Positions 7,582 through 16,449 of a stretch of 46,646 nucleotides of DNA are shown here, piece after piece; the stretch's first letter is position 1, and every line of letters begins with the position of its first letter. The stretch is taken from assembly GCF_000272405.2 (NCBI RefSeq), contig NZ_AJZM02000402.1, positions 1 to 46,646 on the forward strand. The letters run 5' to 3'. Below the pieces are notes generated by a model. It made no database searches and was not told the DNA's origin. It was given only the letters and a program-made list of their open reading frames with translations. The position numbers and the translations under genes are program-made. The stretch is from Vibrio tasmaniensis 1F-187. GTDB lineage: Bacteria > Pseudomonadota > Gammaproteobacteria > Enterobacterales > Vibrionaceae.

Positions 7582-9399
7582 ATGGAATTCTTATACGATA
7601 TTTTCTATATTTTTTACAGTCAGGTAATGACCAAAGCACCTTTGCTACTCGGTCTTGTTACTTGTCTGGGTTACATTCTACTCAAGCGTGACGCAACAAC
7701 TATTATCTCCGGCTCTATCAAAACCATCGTTGGTTTCATGATAGTGCAGGTAGGTGCAGGAACATTGGTAGCGGGTTTCAAACCAGTGATTCTGAAAATG
7801 AGTGAGATTCATGGATTGACGGGGTCAGTGATAGATCCGTACACAACCATGATGTCTACCATGGAGACCATGGGAGACAATTATTCTTGGGTTGGATATG
7901 CCGTATTACTGGCACTTGGTCTCAATATTCTTCTTGTTGCCTTCCGCCGCATCACGGGCATCAGAACCATCATGCTTACGGGACATATCATGTTCCAACA
8001 AGCTGGCCTCATTGCTGTTTTCTACTTCGTGCTTGGTGCAGGTATGTGGGAAACCATCATCTATTCAGCAATATTGATGGCGTTGTACTGGGGTATCTCG
8101 TCTAACATCATGTTCAAGCCTACCCAAGAGGTTACTGGCGGGGCGGGTTTCTCTATTGGTCACCAACAACAGTTTGCGTCATGGGTAGCGACAAAGGTTG
8201 CTCCTAAGCTTGGCGACAAAAATGACAGCGTTGACCACATCAAACTGCCTAAATGGTTACACATTTTCCACGACAGTATCGCAGCGACAACGCTAGTCAT
8301 GACTGCTTTCTTCGGCATTATTCTTCTTTCATTTGGTCTTGATAACCTTCAAGACATGGCAGGAAAAACACACTGGTTTATCTATATTTTCGAAACTGGG
8401 TTGAAATTCGCAGTGGCTATTCAAGTTATCGTCACCGGCGTCCGTATGTTCGTAGCGGAATTGTCTGAGGCATTTAATGGTATTTCTCAACGCCTTATTC
8501 CTAACGCTGTGTTAGCAATCGATTGTGCGGCTATCTACGCATACTCTCCAAATGCAATGGTGTTCGGTTTCATGTGGGGCGCTGTTGGTCAATTCACAGC
8601 CGTTCTTGCAATGTTAGCCTTTGATTCTCCTATTATGATCATTCCTGGCTTTATCCCAATGTTCTTCTCGAACGCGACGATTGGTGTGTTTGCGAACCAC
8701 TTCGGTGGTTGGAAAGCGGTAATGAAGATCTGTTTCGTGATGGGCATCATCGAAGTGGTTGGTTCTGCTTGGGCAATTCATATCTTTGCTCAATCGGGAG
8801 CAGAGTTTAATGGCTGGATGGGTATGGCTGACTGGGCTCTGGTATTCCCACCTATCATGCAAGGTATTTCGAGCTCTAACATGTTCTTCTTCGGGATTTT
8901 GGCTTTAGCTGGTGTCTACATGTACTTCGCTTCTAAACAACTACGAGCTGAAGAAGACGCAGAAGCTGCCGCTGAAACAATGACCGCAGTAACACCTGAG
9001 GGCATTGAAGTCGCAGTACCACAACAATCAACAGCAACTGATCAATCTCTATCAGCTCCTACAACGTCAGAAATTCGCGTCTCACCAGCAGCTGAACAGA
9101 AACCGGTTCGTGTCTTAGTGTGCTGTGGTTCAGGGCAAGGTTCTTCAATGATGTGCTCTAAGAAAATCAAAGAGTACTTGGACAAGAAAGGCATTCCTAG
9201 TTCGACCTTTAACAGCGCTATCACTGATTACAAATCGCACCTTGGTTCATTCGACATCATCGTTACTTCGGTTGCTCTGGCAGCGAAGATCACGGGTCTG
9301 CCTGAAGGTAAGCAACAGTTAGCGGTTAAGAACATGATTATGGTGAAAACTTTCGGCGACGAGCTTGTTTCCATCATCGAGAACAACTTTCATAAATAA
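7582..9399 (+). CDS. ulaA: Fused ascorbate PTS IIC-IIB (UlaA-UlaB)
   Basis: A 605-residue protein. Residues 1 to about 465 are the polytopic ascorbate-type IIC permease (SgaT/UlaA family), with many membrane helices and conserved stretches such as [26 protein letters not shown] linker rich in Ala, Glu, Gln and Thr follows (about 465-510). The remainder is a IIB domain whose phosphocysteine loop is visible as [14 protein letters not shown]. It transports L-ascorbate and phosphorylates it to the 6-phosphate. In E. coli, IIC and IIB are separate polypeptides (UlaA, UlaB); here they are one chain, which explains the absence of a separate ulaB. The IIA gene follows after a hairpin. Confidence 0.95.
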   Translation: MEFLYDIFYIFYSQVMTKAPLLLGLVTCLGYILLKRDATTIISGSIKTIVGFMIVQVGAGTLVAGFKPVILKMSEIHGLTGSVIDPYTTMMSTMETMGDNYSWVGYAVLLALGLNILLVAFRRITGIRTIMLTGHIMFQQAGLIAVFYFVLGAGMWETIIYSAILMALYWGISSNIMFKPTQEVTGGAGFSIGHQQQFASWVATKVAPKLGDKNDSVDHIKLPKWLHIFHDSIAATTLVMTAFFGIILLSFGLDNLQDMAGKTHWFIYIFETGLKFAVAIQVIVTGVRMFVAELSEAFNGISQRLIPNAVLAIDCAAIYAYSPNAMVFGFMWGAVGQFTAVLAMLAFDSPIMIIPGFIPMFFSNATIGVFANHFGGWKAVMKICFVMGIIEVVGSAWAIHIFAQSGAEFNGWMGMADWALVFPPIMQGISSSNMFFFGILALAGVYMYFASKQLRAEEDAEAAAETMTAVTPEGIEVAVPQQSTATDQSLSAPTTSEIRVSPAAEQKPVRVLVCCGSGQGSSMMCSKKIKEYLDKKGIPSSTFNSAITDYKSHLGSFDIIVTSVALAAKITGLPEGKQQLAVKNMIMVKTFGDELVSIIENNFHK

Positions 9400-9407
9400 T
9401 TAAAAAC

Positions 9408-9434
9408 GGCTCAGTGGTATCGCACTGCTGAGCC
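9408..9434 (+). other. Intercistronic hairpin between ulaAB and ulaC
   Basis: GGCTCAG (9408-9414) pairs with CTGAGCC (9428-9434), with an alternative inner CAGTG/CACTG pairing. There is no T-run after it, so it is more likely an mRNA processing or stabilising element that allows different IIC-IIB and IIA levels than a terminator. Confidence 0.55.
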
Positions 9435-9465
9435 AATAAAAACAATTATATAAGTGAGCAATAAC

Positions 9466-9933
9466 ATGAACTTAAAAGAATCTCTTATCAAGAATAACTC
9501 TATCCTACTGAACGCAAAAGCAACTGACTGGAAAGCGGCGATCAAGCTAGGTACTGACGCATTGGTTAAAGCCGGTGTTGCTGAAGAGCGTTACTACGAC
9601 GCGATTACCAAAGCGATTGGTGAAGAAGGCCCTTATATCTGTATTCACGATGCGTTCGCTCTGCCTCATTGCCGCCCTGAAGATGGTGTGATTCGTACCG
9701 GGTTTGCGTTAACCGTGCTTGAAACGCCCATTACGTTTGAAGGTGTTGATGAGCCAGTTGATGTACTGATCACGCTAGCGGGTAAAGATTCAGAAGAACA
9801 CATCGACGGTACCATGCAAGTGGCGAACTTGATTGAGTTCGATGAAGATTTCTCAAAACTTCGCGCATGCAAAAGCCCAGAAGAAGTGGCGCGTTTAATT
9901 GATGCTGCGTTACTGCAAGCGGAAGCAGCGTAA
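9466..9933 (+). CDS. ulaC: Ascorbate PTS IIA component UlaC
   Basis: A 155-residue mannitol/fructose-type IIA domain protein. The phosphoryl-accepting histidine is in [19 protein letters not shown] near residue 68, matching the ALPHARPE signature of UlaC. It accepts phosphate from HPr and passes it to the IIB domain of the upstream fusion. I place the start at the ATG 9466 (MNLKESL), preceded by AGTGAG, rather than at the in-frame GTG 9454 that overlaps this ribosome site. The ulaF start lies 10 bases past its stop. Confidence 0.93.
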   Translation: MNLKESLIKNNSILLNAKATDWKAAIKLGTDALVKAGVAEERYYDAITKAIGEEGPYICIHDAFALPHCRPEDGVIRTGFALTVLETPITFEGVDEPVDVLITLAGKDSEEHIDGTMQVANLIEFDEDFSKLRACKSPEEVARLIDAALLQAEAA

Positions 9934-9943
9934 GGAGACAACT

Positions 9944-10642
9944 ATGTCTATATATAGCCAACTGAAACAACGCGTCTTAGAAGCCAATTTGCAGCTTCCG
10001 AAGTATGGTTTGGTGACATTCACTTGGGGCAATGTCTCTGAGTTTGACCGTACTAATGGCGTGATAGCGATTAAGCCATCGGGTGTCGAATACTGCGATA
10101 TGACAGCTGAAGATATGGTGGTCGTCGATCTAGAAGGCAACATTGTTGAAGGGAAACTTAATCCTTCAAGTGATACCGCAACTCATTTAGAGCTTTACAA
10201 AGCTTTCCCTGAGGTCAGTGGCATTGTTCACACGCATTCACGCAGTGCCACAATTTGGGCACAAGCCGGTATCGATATTCCAGCCTTGGGCACCACTCAT
10301 GCTGACTATTTCTACGGTGACATCCCATGTACACGTCGATTGTCTCACTCTGAAATTGCTGAAGAGTACGAGAAAAATACTGGCTTGGTGATCATTGAAG
10401 AGTTCAAGCAGCGTCGAATCGATCCAATGGCCGTTCCCAGCGTGATTGTTGCAGGACATGCACCTTTCTCTTGGGGCAAAGACGCCAACGATGCGGTTCA
10501 CAACGCGGTGGTATTAGAAGAAGTGTCTGCAATGGCGTTGGCAACGCGCACCTTGAATAGCGGCATCAAAATTCAGCCAGAACTATCCGACAAACACTAC
10601 TTACGTAAGCACGGTGAAAATGCTTATTACGGCCAACAGTAA
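9944..10642 (+). CDS. ulaF: L-ribulose-5-phosphate 4-epimerase UlaF
   Basis: A 232-residue class II aldolase/AraD-family enzyme that converts L-ribulose-5-phosphate to D-xylulose-5-phosphate. Visible signatures: [13 protein letters not shown], the substrate loop KPSGVEY, and the metal-binding histidines in [17 protein letters not shown] and [10 protein letters not shown]. The start is the ATG at 9944 with a perfect AAGGAG seven bases upstream. An earlier in-frame ATG at 9899 lies inside ulaC and is rejected. A near-identical paralog lies at 21991-22701. It is the last step of the ascorbate branch into the pentose phosphate pathway. Confidence 0.95.
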   Translation: MSIYSQLKQRVLEANLQLPKYGLVTFTWGNVSEFDRTNGVIAIKPSGVEYCDMTAEDMVVVDLEGNIVEGKLNPSSDTATHLELYKAFPEVSGIVHTHSRSATIWAQAGIDIPALGTTHADYFYGDIPCTRRLSHSEIAEEYEKNTGLVIIEEFKQRRIDPMAVPSVIVAGHAPFSWGKDANDAVHNAVVLEEVSAMALATRTLNSGIKIQPELSDKHYLRKHGENAYYGQQ

Positions 10643-10753
10643 ATCGGTTGTTCGTTTAAGTAGGCTGTTTAAGTAAGCCGTTTAACGAGCTTCGGCTCTA
10701 AGTAGTTTCAATATTGATTAGGCCCGACTTCAGGGAATAAGTGAGAGGACTCT

Positions 10754-11575
10754 ATGTATAAAGTGCTGGCGTTAGATCTCGATGGAACCGTGTTAAAGGA
10801 TGATCACACGATTCATCCAGAACTGAAAAAGGCGATCCAAGAAGCCAAACAAAGTTGTCATGTCGTGATTGTGACTGGTCGACACCACACAGCAGCACGA
10901 CCTTATTACTACGAATTGGGGTTAGATACGCCAATCATTTGCTGTAACGGCACTTATGTTTACGACTATCAGACTGAAACGGTACTGACTCAAAACGCGA
11001 TAGATAAAGACAAAGCGCTGACCTTCATCGATATGGCAGACGAGTTTCAGCTCAAAATGGTCATGTACATCACGCATGCCATGACGTACTCACACTACAA
11101 CCCATTTGCCTACATGTTGGCATTGGAAAGTTGGGCGGAAACGGCACCAGAGCAACATCGCCCTCAAATTTACCAAGTGGAATCATTCATTGAAACGGCT
11201 CAGCAAGCCGAACACGTTTGGAAGTTTGTGGTGGAAGGTAGCCAAGACTCAGTAGACCGTTTAATGCAACACCCATGGATAGAAGAGAACTTCAACGGTG
11301 AGCGCTCTTGGTCAAACCGAATCGACTTTGCTGCGAAAGGTAACAGTAAGGGCCTACGCCTTGCTGAATACATCGCAGAACTCGGTTATCAAGCCGATGA
11401 CGTCATTGCCGTCGGTGATAACCACAATGACATTTCCATGCTCAAGTACGCCGGGTTAGGCGTAGCGATGCTCAATGCTGATGACATCGTCAAGTCACAC
11501 GTTCAATGCGTGTGCTCAACAGATAACAACCATGATGGCTTAGCCCGTCTAATACGTGAACAAATTAAAGGATAA
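10754..11575 (+). CDS. Cof-type HAD phosphatase in the ula operon
   Basis: A 273-residue HAD-superfamily, Cof/YidA-type (IIB cap) phosphatase. Motif I is LALDLDGTVL at residues 5-14, motif II VIVTGRHH near residue 40, and motif IV is VIAVGDNHNDISML with the metal-binding aspartates near residue 220. The motif III lysine is probably in AAKGNSKG. Substrate unknown; members of this family dephosphorylate sugar phosphates and cofactors. It sits between ulaF and ulaD, and its 3' end abuts ulaD with only four bases between stop and start. A paralog is next to the second ulaF-like gene at 21117-21980. The E. coli ula operon, as I recall it, has no such gene, so the function in ascorbate metabolism is open. 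Confidence 0.85.
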   Translation: MYKVLALDLDGTVLKDDHTIHPELKKAIQEAKQSCHVVIVTGRHHTAARPYYYELGLDTPIICCNGTYVYDYQTETVLTQNAIDKDKALTFIDMADEFQLKMVMYITHAMTYSHYNPFAYMLALESWAETAPEQHRPQIYQVESFIETAQQAEHVWKFVVEGSQDSVDRLMQHPWIEENFNGERSWSNRIDFAAKGNSKGLRLAEYIAELGYQADDVIAVGDNHNDISMLKYAGLGVAMLNADDIVKSHVQCVCSTDNNHDGLARLIREQIKG

Positions 11576-11579
11576 CAAC

Positions 11580-12227
11580 ATGACTAAACCAATGATTCAG
11601 ATCGCGCTAGACCAAACAAATCTTCCTGCAGCAATTGAAGTGGCAAACAACGTTGAAAGCTTCGTTGATGTGATTGAAGTGGGCACTATTTTGGCTTTCG
11701 CAGAAGGCATGACGGCGGTTTCTACGCTTCGTAAAAACCACCCAGACCATATCCTTGTATGCGATATGAAAACCACCGATGGCGGTGCTATTTTGGCTCG
11801 TATGGCATTCGAAGCGGGCGCTGATTGGATTACCGTTTCTGCTGCTGCACACATCGCAACCATTGGTGCATGTAAGAAAGTCGCTGATGAATTTAACGGT
11901 GAAATCCAAATCGAAATTTATGGTAACTGGACAATGGACGATGCTCAATCTTGGGTCGACCTAGGTATCTCTCAAGCTATCTATCACCGTTCTCGTGACG
12001 CTGAATTAGCTGGTGTGGGCTGGACTGAAGAAGATCTCGTGAAGATGCGTGCATTGTCTGAAATGGGTATCGAGCTTTCTATCACGGGCGGTATCGTGCC
12101 TGAAGACCTATACCTATTTGAAGGCATTAAGGCGAAAACCTTTATCGCAGGCCGTGCACTTGCAGGCGACAAAGGTAAAGAGACAGCAGAAGCGCTAAAA
12201 GCTCAGATCGATCGCTACTGGAACTAG
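11580..12227 (+). CDS. ulaD: 3-keto-L-gulonate-6-phosphate decarboxylase UlaD
   Basis: A 215-residue TIM-barrel enzyme of the OMP decarboxylase superfamily. It converts 3-keto-L-gulonate-6-phosphate to L-xylulose-5-phosphate and CO2. Motifs: IEVGTILAFAEG after beta-2, the DxKxxD metal/catalytic motif in VCDMKTTDGG, and the phosphate loop ITGGIVPEDL with FIAGRAL. The start ATG 11580 is preferred over the in-frame start 24 bases upstream, which overlaps the preceding gene. A ribosome site AAAGGAT precedes it. The protein closely resembles the second copy at 18429-19094. ulaE follows after an eight-base gap. Confidence 0.95.
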   Translation: MTKPMIQIALDQTNLPAAIEVANNVESFVDVIEVGTILAFAEGMTAVSTLRKNHPDHILVCDMKTTDGGAILARMAFEAGADWITVSAAAHIATIGACKKVADEFNGEIQIEIYGNWTMDDAQSWVDLGISQAIYHRSRDAELAGVGWTEEDLVKMRALSEMGIELSITGGIVPEDLYLFEGIKAKTFIAGRALAGDKGKETAEALKAQIDRYWN

Positions 12228-12235
12228 GAGGCGTT

Positions 12236-13117
12236 ATGTATCAAAACTTGTTACGCCACCGTGTTGGGCTTTATGAAAAGGCTCTACCTAACGAACTCAG
12301 CTGGGAAGATAAACTTAAGCAAACCAAAGAACTCGGCTTTGATTTTCTTGAGATATCGGTCGATGAATCAGACGAGCGTCGCAGTCGATTAGATTGGAAT
12401 GACGAAGAAGTGTATGCCTTGCGTCACCTGTGTGAAAAGCATGGTGTACCGCTGCAATCCATGTGTTTAAGCGCGCATCGTAAGTTCCCATTTGGTTCAG
12501 CAGATCCGGCGATTCGTGAACAAGCAGTTATTCATATGGAAAAAGCGATCTCACTCGCTTACAAATTGGGTATTCGTACCATCCAATTGGCTGGGTATGA
12601 CGTTTACTACGAGCCAGCCGATAAAGTGACTCACCAGAGGTTCATTGAAGGCATGAAGCTTTCGGCGCAGTTGGCGGAAAGATCAGGCGTAATGCTTGCT
12701 GTGGAAATTATGGACACCGATTACTTGAACTCTTTGAGTAAGTTCGAAGTGCTGAGTCGCGAAGTCAATTCACCGTATTTCACGGCGTATCCGGATGTGG
12801 GTAATATTTCTGGTTGGAATTACGACATAGTGACTGAGCTAAAACTGAGTAAGCCTCATATCACTCAGATCCACCTCAAAGACACTTATAAAGTGACTGA
12901 CGAGTACAAAGGGCAGTTTCGAGACTTAGTGATTGGTGATGGCGAAGTTGACTTCAATGCTATTTTTGAAACGTTGAAAGAGACTGAGTGCGTTGTGCCA
13001 CTCGTGATCGAGATGTGGGCTCAAGATGAACGTTGGAAAGAGAATATTCTCACGGCACAAAAACGACTGAATGATGTTTGTGTGCAAACGGGTGTTCCGA
13101 GATTGTTTGACCACTAA
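12236..13117 (+). CDS. ulaE: L-xylulose-5-phosphate 3-epimerase UlaE
   Basis: A 293-residue xylose-isomerase-like TIM-barrel epimerase that converts L-xylulose-5-phosphate to L-ribulose-5-phosphate. Signatures include GFDFLEISVDESDERRSRLDW, SMCLSAHRKFPFGS, VEIMDTDYLNS, YPDVGNISGWN and HLKDTYKV, which provide the metal-binding Glu, Asp and His residues. A perfect AGGAGG ribosome site precedes the ATG. Length matches UlaE/SgbU (about 285). It is the last gene of the rightward operon, ending before a strong terminator. A paralog lies at 16784-17653 on the other strand. Confidence 0.95.
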   Translation: MYQNLLRHRVGLYEKALPNELSWEDKLKQTKELGFDFLEISVDESDERRSRLDWNDEEVYALRHLCEKHGVPLQSMCLSAHRKFPFGSADPAIREQAVIHMEKAISLAYKLGIRTIQLAGYDVYYEPADKVTHQRFIEGMKLSAQLAERSGVMLAVEIMDTDYLNSLSKFEVLSREVNSPYFTAYPDVGNISGWNYDIVTELKLSKPHITQIHLKDTYKVTDEYKGQFRDLVIGDGEVDFNAIFETLKETECVVPLVIEMWAQDERWKENILTAQKRLNDVCVQTGVPRLFDH

Positions 13118-13177
13118 CTCTACTTAGAATGATTAACCAGTTTCTCTTTGCGTTCTCGATGCTCCTAACGAAAAGAG

Positions 13178-13215
13178 AAAATGCAGCATATTGCCCCCAA
13201 TATGCTGCATTTTTA
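13178..13215 (+). terminator. Rho-independent terminator of the ula operon
   Basis: A 16-base perfect stem (13178-13193 with 13198-13213) around a CCCC loop ending in a T-run. It sits 60 bases after the ulaE stop and is the strongest terminator in the region. It may also serve the convergent small gene at 13280-13489. Confidence 0.9.
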
Positions 13216-13279
13216 TATCAACATGTCGCTCTAAACTGTTGAAGCTGAGGTTATGTCAATTTCGAAATAGTGGCGGTTC

Positions 13280-13489
13280 TTAAACAGCGATCGTCACATG
13301 ATCACGGCCCACTTCAGCCATCTGAATCAGGTAGTCCGTATGGTATTTTTTCTTGATGACGATTTGGCTACCGATTTCAGCAACAATCTTTACCACTTCC
13401 AACGCATCAGAAGGATGCAATGAAGAGTCTTTTGAAATTTCGATATTAACGCCTAAATTTGCCAATTTGATGATGTCGCTAGAATGCAT
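13280..13489 (-). CDS. Small protein of three degenerate repeats
   Basis: A 69-residue protein (MHSSDIIKLANLGVNIEI...). Three related segments can be aligned: HSSDIIKLANLGVNIEI (2-18), HPSDALEVVKIVAEIGSQIVI (25-45) and HTDYLIQMAEVGRDHVTIAV (50-69). Each has H-x-x-D or H-T-D, then a hydrophobic helix, then a beta strand. I recall similar short repeat proteins of unknown function in marine bacteria. A superficial likeness to HPr (LHPSDA versus LHTRPA) is probably coincidental because the Arg-Pro is missing. I choose the ATG at 13489; a TTG four codons earlier is in frame. It is convergent with the ula operon and lies downstream of its terminator. Confidence 0.6.
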   Translation of the reverse strand: MHSSDIIKLANLGVNIEISKDSSLHPSDALEVVKIVAEIGSQIVIKKKYHTDYLIQMAEVGRDHVTIAV

Positions 13490-13735
13490 GGTCGTGTCCA
13501 AGGTATTTGATTTTCGTGGACTATATCATCTTCAATTTATGCAACTCTACTTGGTTTAAGTAAAAATGGGTGAGATGTGCTCAAAATATGATTTCAATAG
13601 TAAAACAACGGCTTTTATTGCATCAATTCGTTTAATTGTCGGATTGTTGAATAAGATCATATTAAGGCGATCATGAATAGGTTTTATGTATGGTGATTAG
13701 TAGTATGAGTCTCAAAACAATATGAGAGATTGACG

Positions 13736-14365
13736 ATGCCAAAGTTAGATAAATATAAAGGAATTATTTTTGATCTCGATGGGACTCTGGTCAATTCTAT
13801 GGTGGCACATGCTCATGCGTGGGAACAAACTTGTCAGAAGTTTGGTATTCCCTACGACAAAGAGTGGCTCGATCAACTTGGTGGGATGCCATCGCGAAAA
13901 GTGACTCAAGAGATCCTTAAGCGTTACGATCTAACTCTTGATGCTCAACAAATTACTTCGGACAAAATCGCTAACTTTGAGGCTATTGAGCACAAAGGGG
14001 ATGTTATTCCAGAGACATACGCACTCTTACAGCAACAGTATCAGTTGAAAAAGATAGGCATCGGCACTGGTGCTCAAGCCAAGCATGCAAGGGCGATTTT
14101 AAAGACGACCGATATCCCATCAATGATACGTACGATTGTGACTTCCGATGACGTAGAAAATCACAAACCTAACCCAGATACTTTTCTGAAAGTCGCTAGC
14201 CAGTTAGAGCTTGAACCGAGCGATTGTGTGGTGTTTGAAGATACGATTATAGGCCAGCACGCAGCGACATCGGCAGGCATGGATTGCTACATGGTTGAAA
14301 ACGGGCAGATAACTAAGTTTGTTCCAGCGAATGGTTTGGAAGTGGGTAGCGGACCTGAGATCTGA
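13736..14365 (+). CDS. yqaB: YqaB-like HAD phosphatase, beta-phosphoglucomutase type
   Basis: A 209-residue HAD enzyme. Motif [15 protein letters not shown] (residues 9-22) carries the nucleophile and acid Asp; motif II is [11 protein letters not shown]; motif III lysine is in [11 protein letters not shown]; motif IV is [14 protein letters not shown]. coli YqaB, a fructose-1-phosphatase of broad specificity, is about 188 residues. The extra C-terminal residues (about LEVGSGPEI) run into an rpe-derived sequence and do not look like the family. The start is the ATG 13736 with GAGAG seven bases upstream; a TTG two codons earlier is rejected. Possible physiological substrate: a sugar phosphate of the neighbouring pathways. 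Symbol is by family resemblance only. Confidence 0.8.
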   Translation: MPKLDKYKGIIFDLDGTLVNSMVAHAHAWEQTCQKFGIPYDKEWLDQLGGMPSRKVTQEILKRYDLTLDAQQITSDKIANFEAIEHKGDVIPETYALLQQQYQLKKIGIGTGAQAKHARAILKTTDIPSMIRTIVTSDDVENHKPNPDTFLKVASQLELEPSDCVVFEDTIIGQHAATSAGMDCYMVENGQITKFVPANGLEVGSGPEI

Positions 14366-14573
14366 AACTAAGCTGCGTTCAATCAGATCGCGCATTAATG
14401 AATCAGGTCGAAATATTCGTTTAGAAGTCGACGGTGGTGTGAAAGTTAACAACATAAAAGAGATTGCTGAAGCGGGTGCCGATATGTTCGTTGCGGGCTC
14501 TGCTATTTTTGATAGTGAAGATTATCAACAAGCTATCGATTCAATGCGAGCGGAGTTAGCTCAATTGAATTAA
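14355..14573 (+). pseudogene. rpe: 3' remnant of ribulose-phosphate 3-epimerase
   Basis: An open frame of about 73 codons ends with [32 protein letters not shown] and [11 protein letters not shown]. This is the C-terminal third of Rpe (normally about 223 residues), including the phosphate-binding GGVKV and AGSAIF segments. There is no N-terminal Rpe part: the upstream sequence in this frame is the shifted end of the YqaB-like gene. It is therefore a truncated gene fragment, joined to the yqaB end by an old rearrangement. A terminator with T-run follows at 14595-14637, probably that of the original rpe. Its surviving similarity suggests a recent event or a paralog decaying after loss of its 5' part. 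Confidence 0.8.
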
Positions 14574-14594
14574 GTAGTGTATCTACTGCTGTAT

Positions 14595-14637
14595 AAAGGC
14601 TCGAAGTGTTCTGTGTATCAGGCTTCGGGCTTTTTTG
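14595..14637 (+). terminator. Terminator after the rpe remnant
   Basis: AAGGCTCGAAG pairs with CTTCGGGCTT with a one-base bulge and a wobble, followed by a T-run. It is 22 bases past the remnant's stop codon. Confidence 0.7.
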
Positions 14638-14748
14638 TATCTAATAGATGTTGATTTAATGGAAAACTACGTGGAGTCAGGGGAGGTTGCGTTGTTGGAG
14701 TTCTCTTCAGTTATATCTTTTTCATTGTGTAATAAAACTACAGTTAAT

Positions 14749-14798
14749 ATTGACTTTGGTCACATAACGGCGCAAAATTGACCTCAGATCACATAACG
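14749..14798 (+). repeat. Two tandem direct repeats upstream of a small membrane gene
   Basis: Two copies of a 21-22-base element sharing ATTGAC and TCACATAACG, at 14749-14769 and 14777-14798, starting 28 bases apart. The second ends 13 bases before the small gene's ATG. The spacing is typical of operators on one DNA face roughly; TCACA resembles a CRP half-site. Regulator unknown. Confidence 0.55.
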
Positions 14799-14811
14799 AT
14801 GAGAACACAGT

Positions 14812-14949
14812 ATGAACGCTACAGTAATCACGAATGAAAACAACGTATCACTAGCAAAACCTTCAGTAATGAATGAAGTTCTATTTTTTGCTAAGTCTAC
14901 CGTTATCATGGGTGCAATTATCCTACTTGTTGCTTCTGCTTGGGTTTAA
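14812..14949 (+). CDS. 45-residue single-span membrane peptide
   Basis: The peptide starts MNATVITNENNVSLAKPS and continues VMNEVLFFAKSTVIMGAIILLVASAWV. One hydrophobic segment (about residues 24-44) should span the membrane with the polar N-terminus outside it. The ATG is preceded by GATGAGAAC, a weak ribosome site. Small size and lack of known motif prevent a functional assignment, but two upstream direct repeats and a position independent of the flanking operons support a real gene. It could be a regulator or subunit of a membrane complex. Confidence that it is expressed is moderate. Confidence 0.55.
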   Translation: MNATVITNENNVSLAKPSVMNEVLFFAKSTVIMGAIILLVASAWV

Positions 14950-15092
14950 TTTCTTAAATAACCCGCGTTAAGTGTGATCAGTGGTGGTGATTAGCCACTC
15001 ACTGATTCAAACTAACGTCAGAAGCACCAAATTCATTTCCTTATCTTTCTCCAGTTCACTTTCTCTATCTTCTAGGCCAATCAGGCCGACTT

Positions 15093-15132
15093 TTTAGTCA
15101 TCGACTTAGTGACTGAATCAAGTGATTGACTA
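15093..15132 (-). other. Weak hairpin downstream of the MFS gene
   Basis: TTAGTCA and TGACTAA flank a 27-base spacer. On the minus strand the second arm is followed by AAAAAG rather than T, so it is at best a weak terminator for the MFS gene. Confidence 0.3.
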
Positions 15133-15160
15133 AACCAAGTTACTTTTCTAAATCAACGGT

Positions 15161-16360
15161 TTAAGCACGATGCTTTAAACTAGACCAGTACAAAACTATC
15201 ATTAATACATACGCTAATGCGGGCGCAATATAACTCGTACTCAGCGAAAGCTCATCAATCAAACTCGCCTGTACGAATGGTAAAACAACCCCTCCAATTG
15301 AACACATAATGAGAATTGCTGCCCCTTGTGAGTTTTGCTTACCTGATGCATGTAGCGCTTGTGCGTAAATGATAGGGTAGAGTGCTGAATTACATAACCC
15401 TACGACAAGCATCAAATAGCCAATCCAAACATAATTTTGATAGACCGCAACGGCACTAATCAAAGCTGCAATAACGCAAGACAGTGAGAAGAGATAGTGC
15501 TTGTTTACAGTGTTTCCAAACTTGGCGAATAACACTCTTCCAACAAACATTAATACCCAATAAAGAGCGATGATCTGTGTTGCGAAGACCAAACCAAGGT
15601 CGCCATATTGCTGGTCGGCAAGATACACAATAGTAAAAGTACCAAAACTGACCTCTACACCGATGTACAGCAACAGTACCAACGCTAATTTCATAAACTG
15701 CTGATTTTTAATTAGAAGCCTTAACCCTCGCCAAAAGCCAGTCATCTGTTTTGGTTTGATATCTGGAAGCGTCATTTTGCTAAAAAATACCAGTAAGCCG
15801 AAAAAGAACAGGGCGATGAATAAGAACAGATACGAAACTTGATGGGCGGTGTTGTCGACGTTAAAACTTGTAGCCACGAGAATGACAGCGGTAAGCACTA
15901 GCGGACCAAGCACAGTGCCAACGGAGTTAGATGCTGTTGCCACACTTTGACGTATAACACTCTTATCGGGTGTCGAGAGAAGTGATACGTAAGGTGAACT
16001 CACTACTTGAATTGCTGACACACCTGAGGCCATCAATAAGATCCCAATGAGTGTTGGAACAAGCTCTTCTCCTCGCACTAAATATGCCATGGCTAGACAG
16101 CCCAGAAGGCACCATATCAAGCAGAACTTCAGCGTAGTTCTATAGCCAATTTTTGCCATGACAAATGACGTTGGAAGCGACACCGTAATTCGGGTGATAA
16201 AGAAGGCCATGGGAAATAGCATCGCCATTTTATAGTCGAGAGAGAAAGCTTCTTTGTAATGTGGAATTAGCGAGTTACTTGAAACGGTAATTAAACCCCA
16301 GATAAAAAATATCAGAGACAGTAAGACCAGTGGGGCATCTTTTAACGGGAATACTCTCAT
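15161..16360 (-). CDS. FHS-type MFS sugar permease
   Basis: A 399-residue major facilitator protein with about 12 hydrophobic helices. Segments such as LIFFIWGLITVSSNSLIPHYKEAFSL near the N-terminus and GIGYL-like helices further on resemble the fucose/galactose/H+ symporter (FHS) group. Substrate unknown. It follows the sgb/yia operon on the same strand, but a terminator (16387-16413) lies between it and the upstream small barrel gene, so expression may depend on readthrough or its own promoter. Context suggests a sugar or sugar acid linked to 2,3-diketogulonate or pentulose breakdown, perhaps import of L-xylulose or similar. This is inference only. Confidence 0.8.
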   Translation of the reverse strand: MRVFPLKDAPLVLLSLIFFIWGLITVSSNSLIPHYKEAFSLDYKMAMLFPMAFFITRITVSLPTSFVMAKIGYRTTLKFCLIWCLLGCLAMAYLVRGEELVPTLIGILLMASGVSAIQVVSSPYVSLLSTPDKSVIRQSVATASNSVGTVLGPLVLTAVILVATSFNVDNTAHQVSYLFLFIALFFFGLLVFFSKMTLPDIKPKQMTGFWRGLRLLIKNQQFMKLALVLLLYIGVEVSFGTFTIVYLADQQYGDLGLVFATQIIALYWVLMFVGRVLFAKFGNTVNKHYLFSLSCVIAALISAVAVYQNYVWIGYLMLVVGLCNSALYPIIYAQALHASGKQNSQGAAILIMCSIGGVVLPFVQASLIDELSLSTSYIAPALAYVLMIVLYWSSLKHRA

Positions 16361-16386
16361 AGTGATTCCTTATTGATAGCGATAAA

Positions 16387-16413
16387 AAAAGCAGAAGATG
16401 ATCTTCTGCTTTT
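16387..16413 (-). terminator. Rho-independent terminator within the sgb cluster
   Basis: On the minus strand AAAAGCAGAAGAT pairs with ATCTTCTGCTTTT and is followed by a T-rich tail. It lies after the small barrel gene and before the MFS permease. It would limit permease expression relative to the operon. Confidence 0.8.
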
Positions 16414-16449
16414 CGATTGAGACTTTACGGTGTATTGCCTATTAAGCTG

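Noticed and set aside
13280..13489. HPr-like phosphocarrier
   Set aside because: The LHPSDA segment recalls the HPr active site, but the Arg-Pro and other conserved parts are missing and the protein is better read as three internal repeats.
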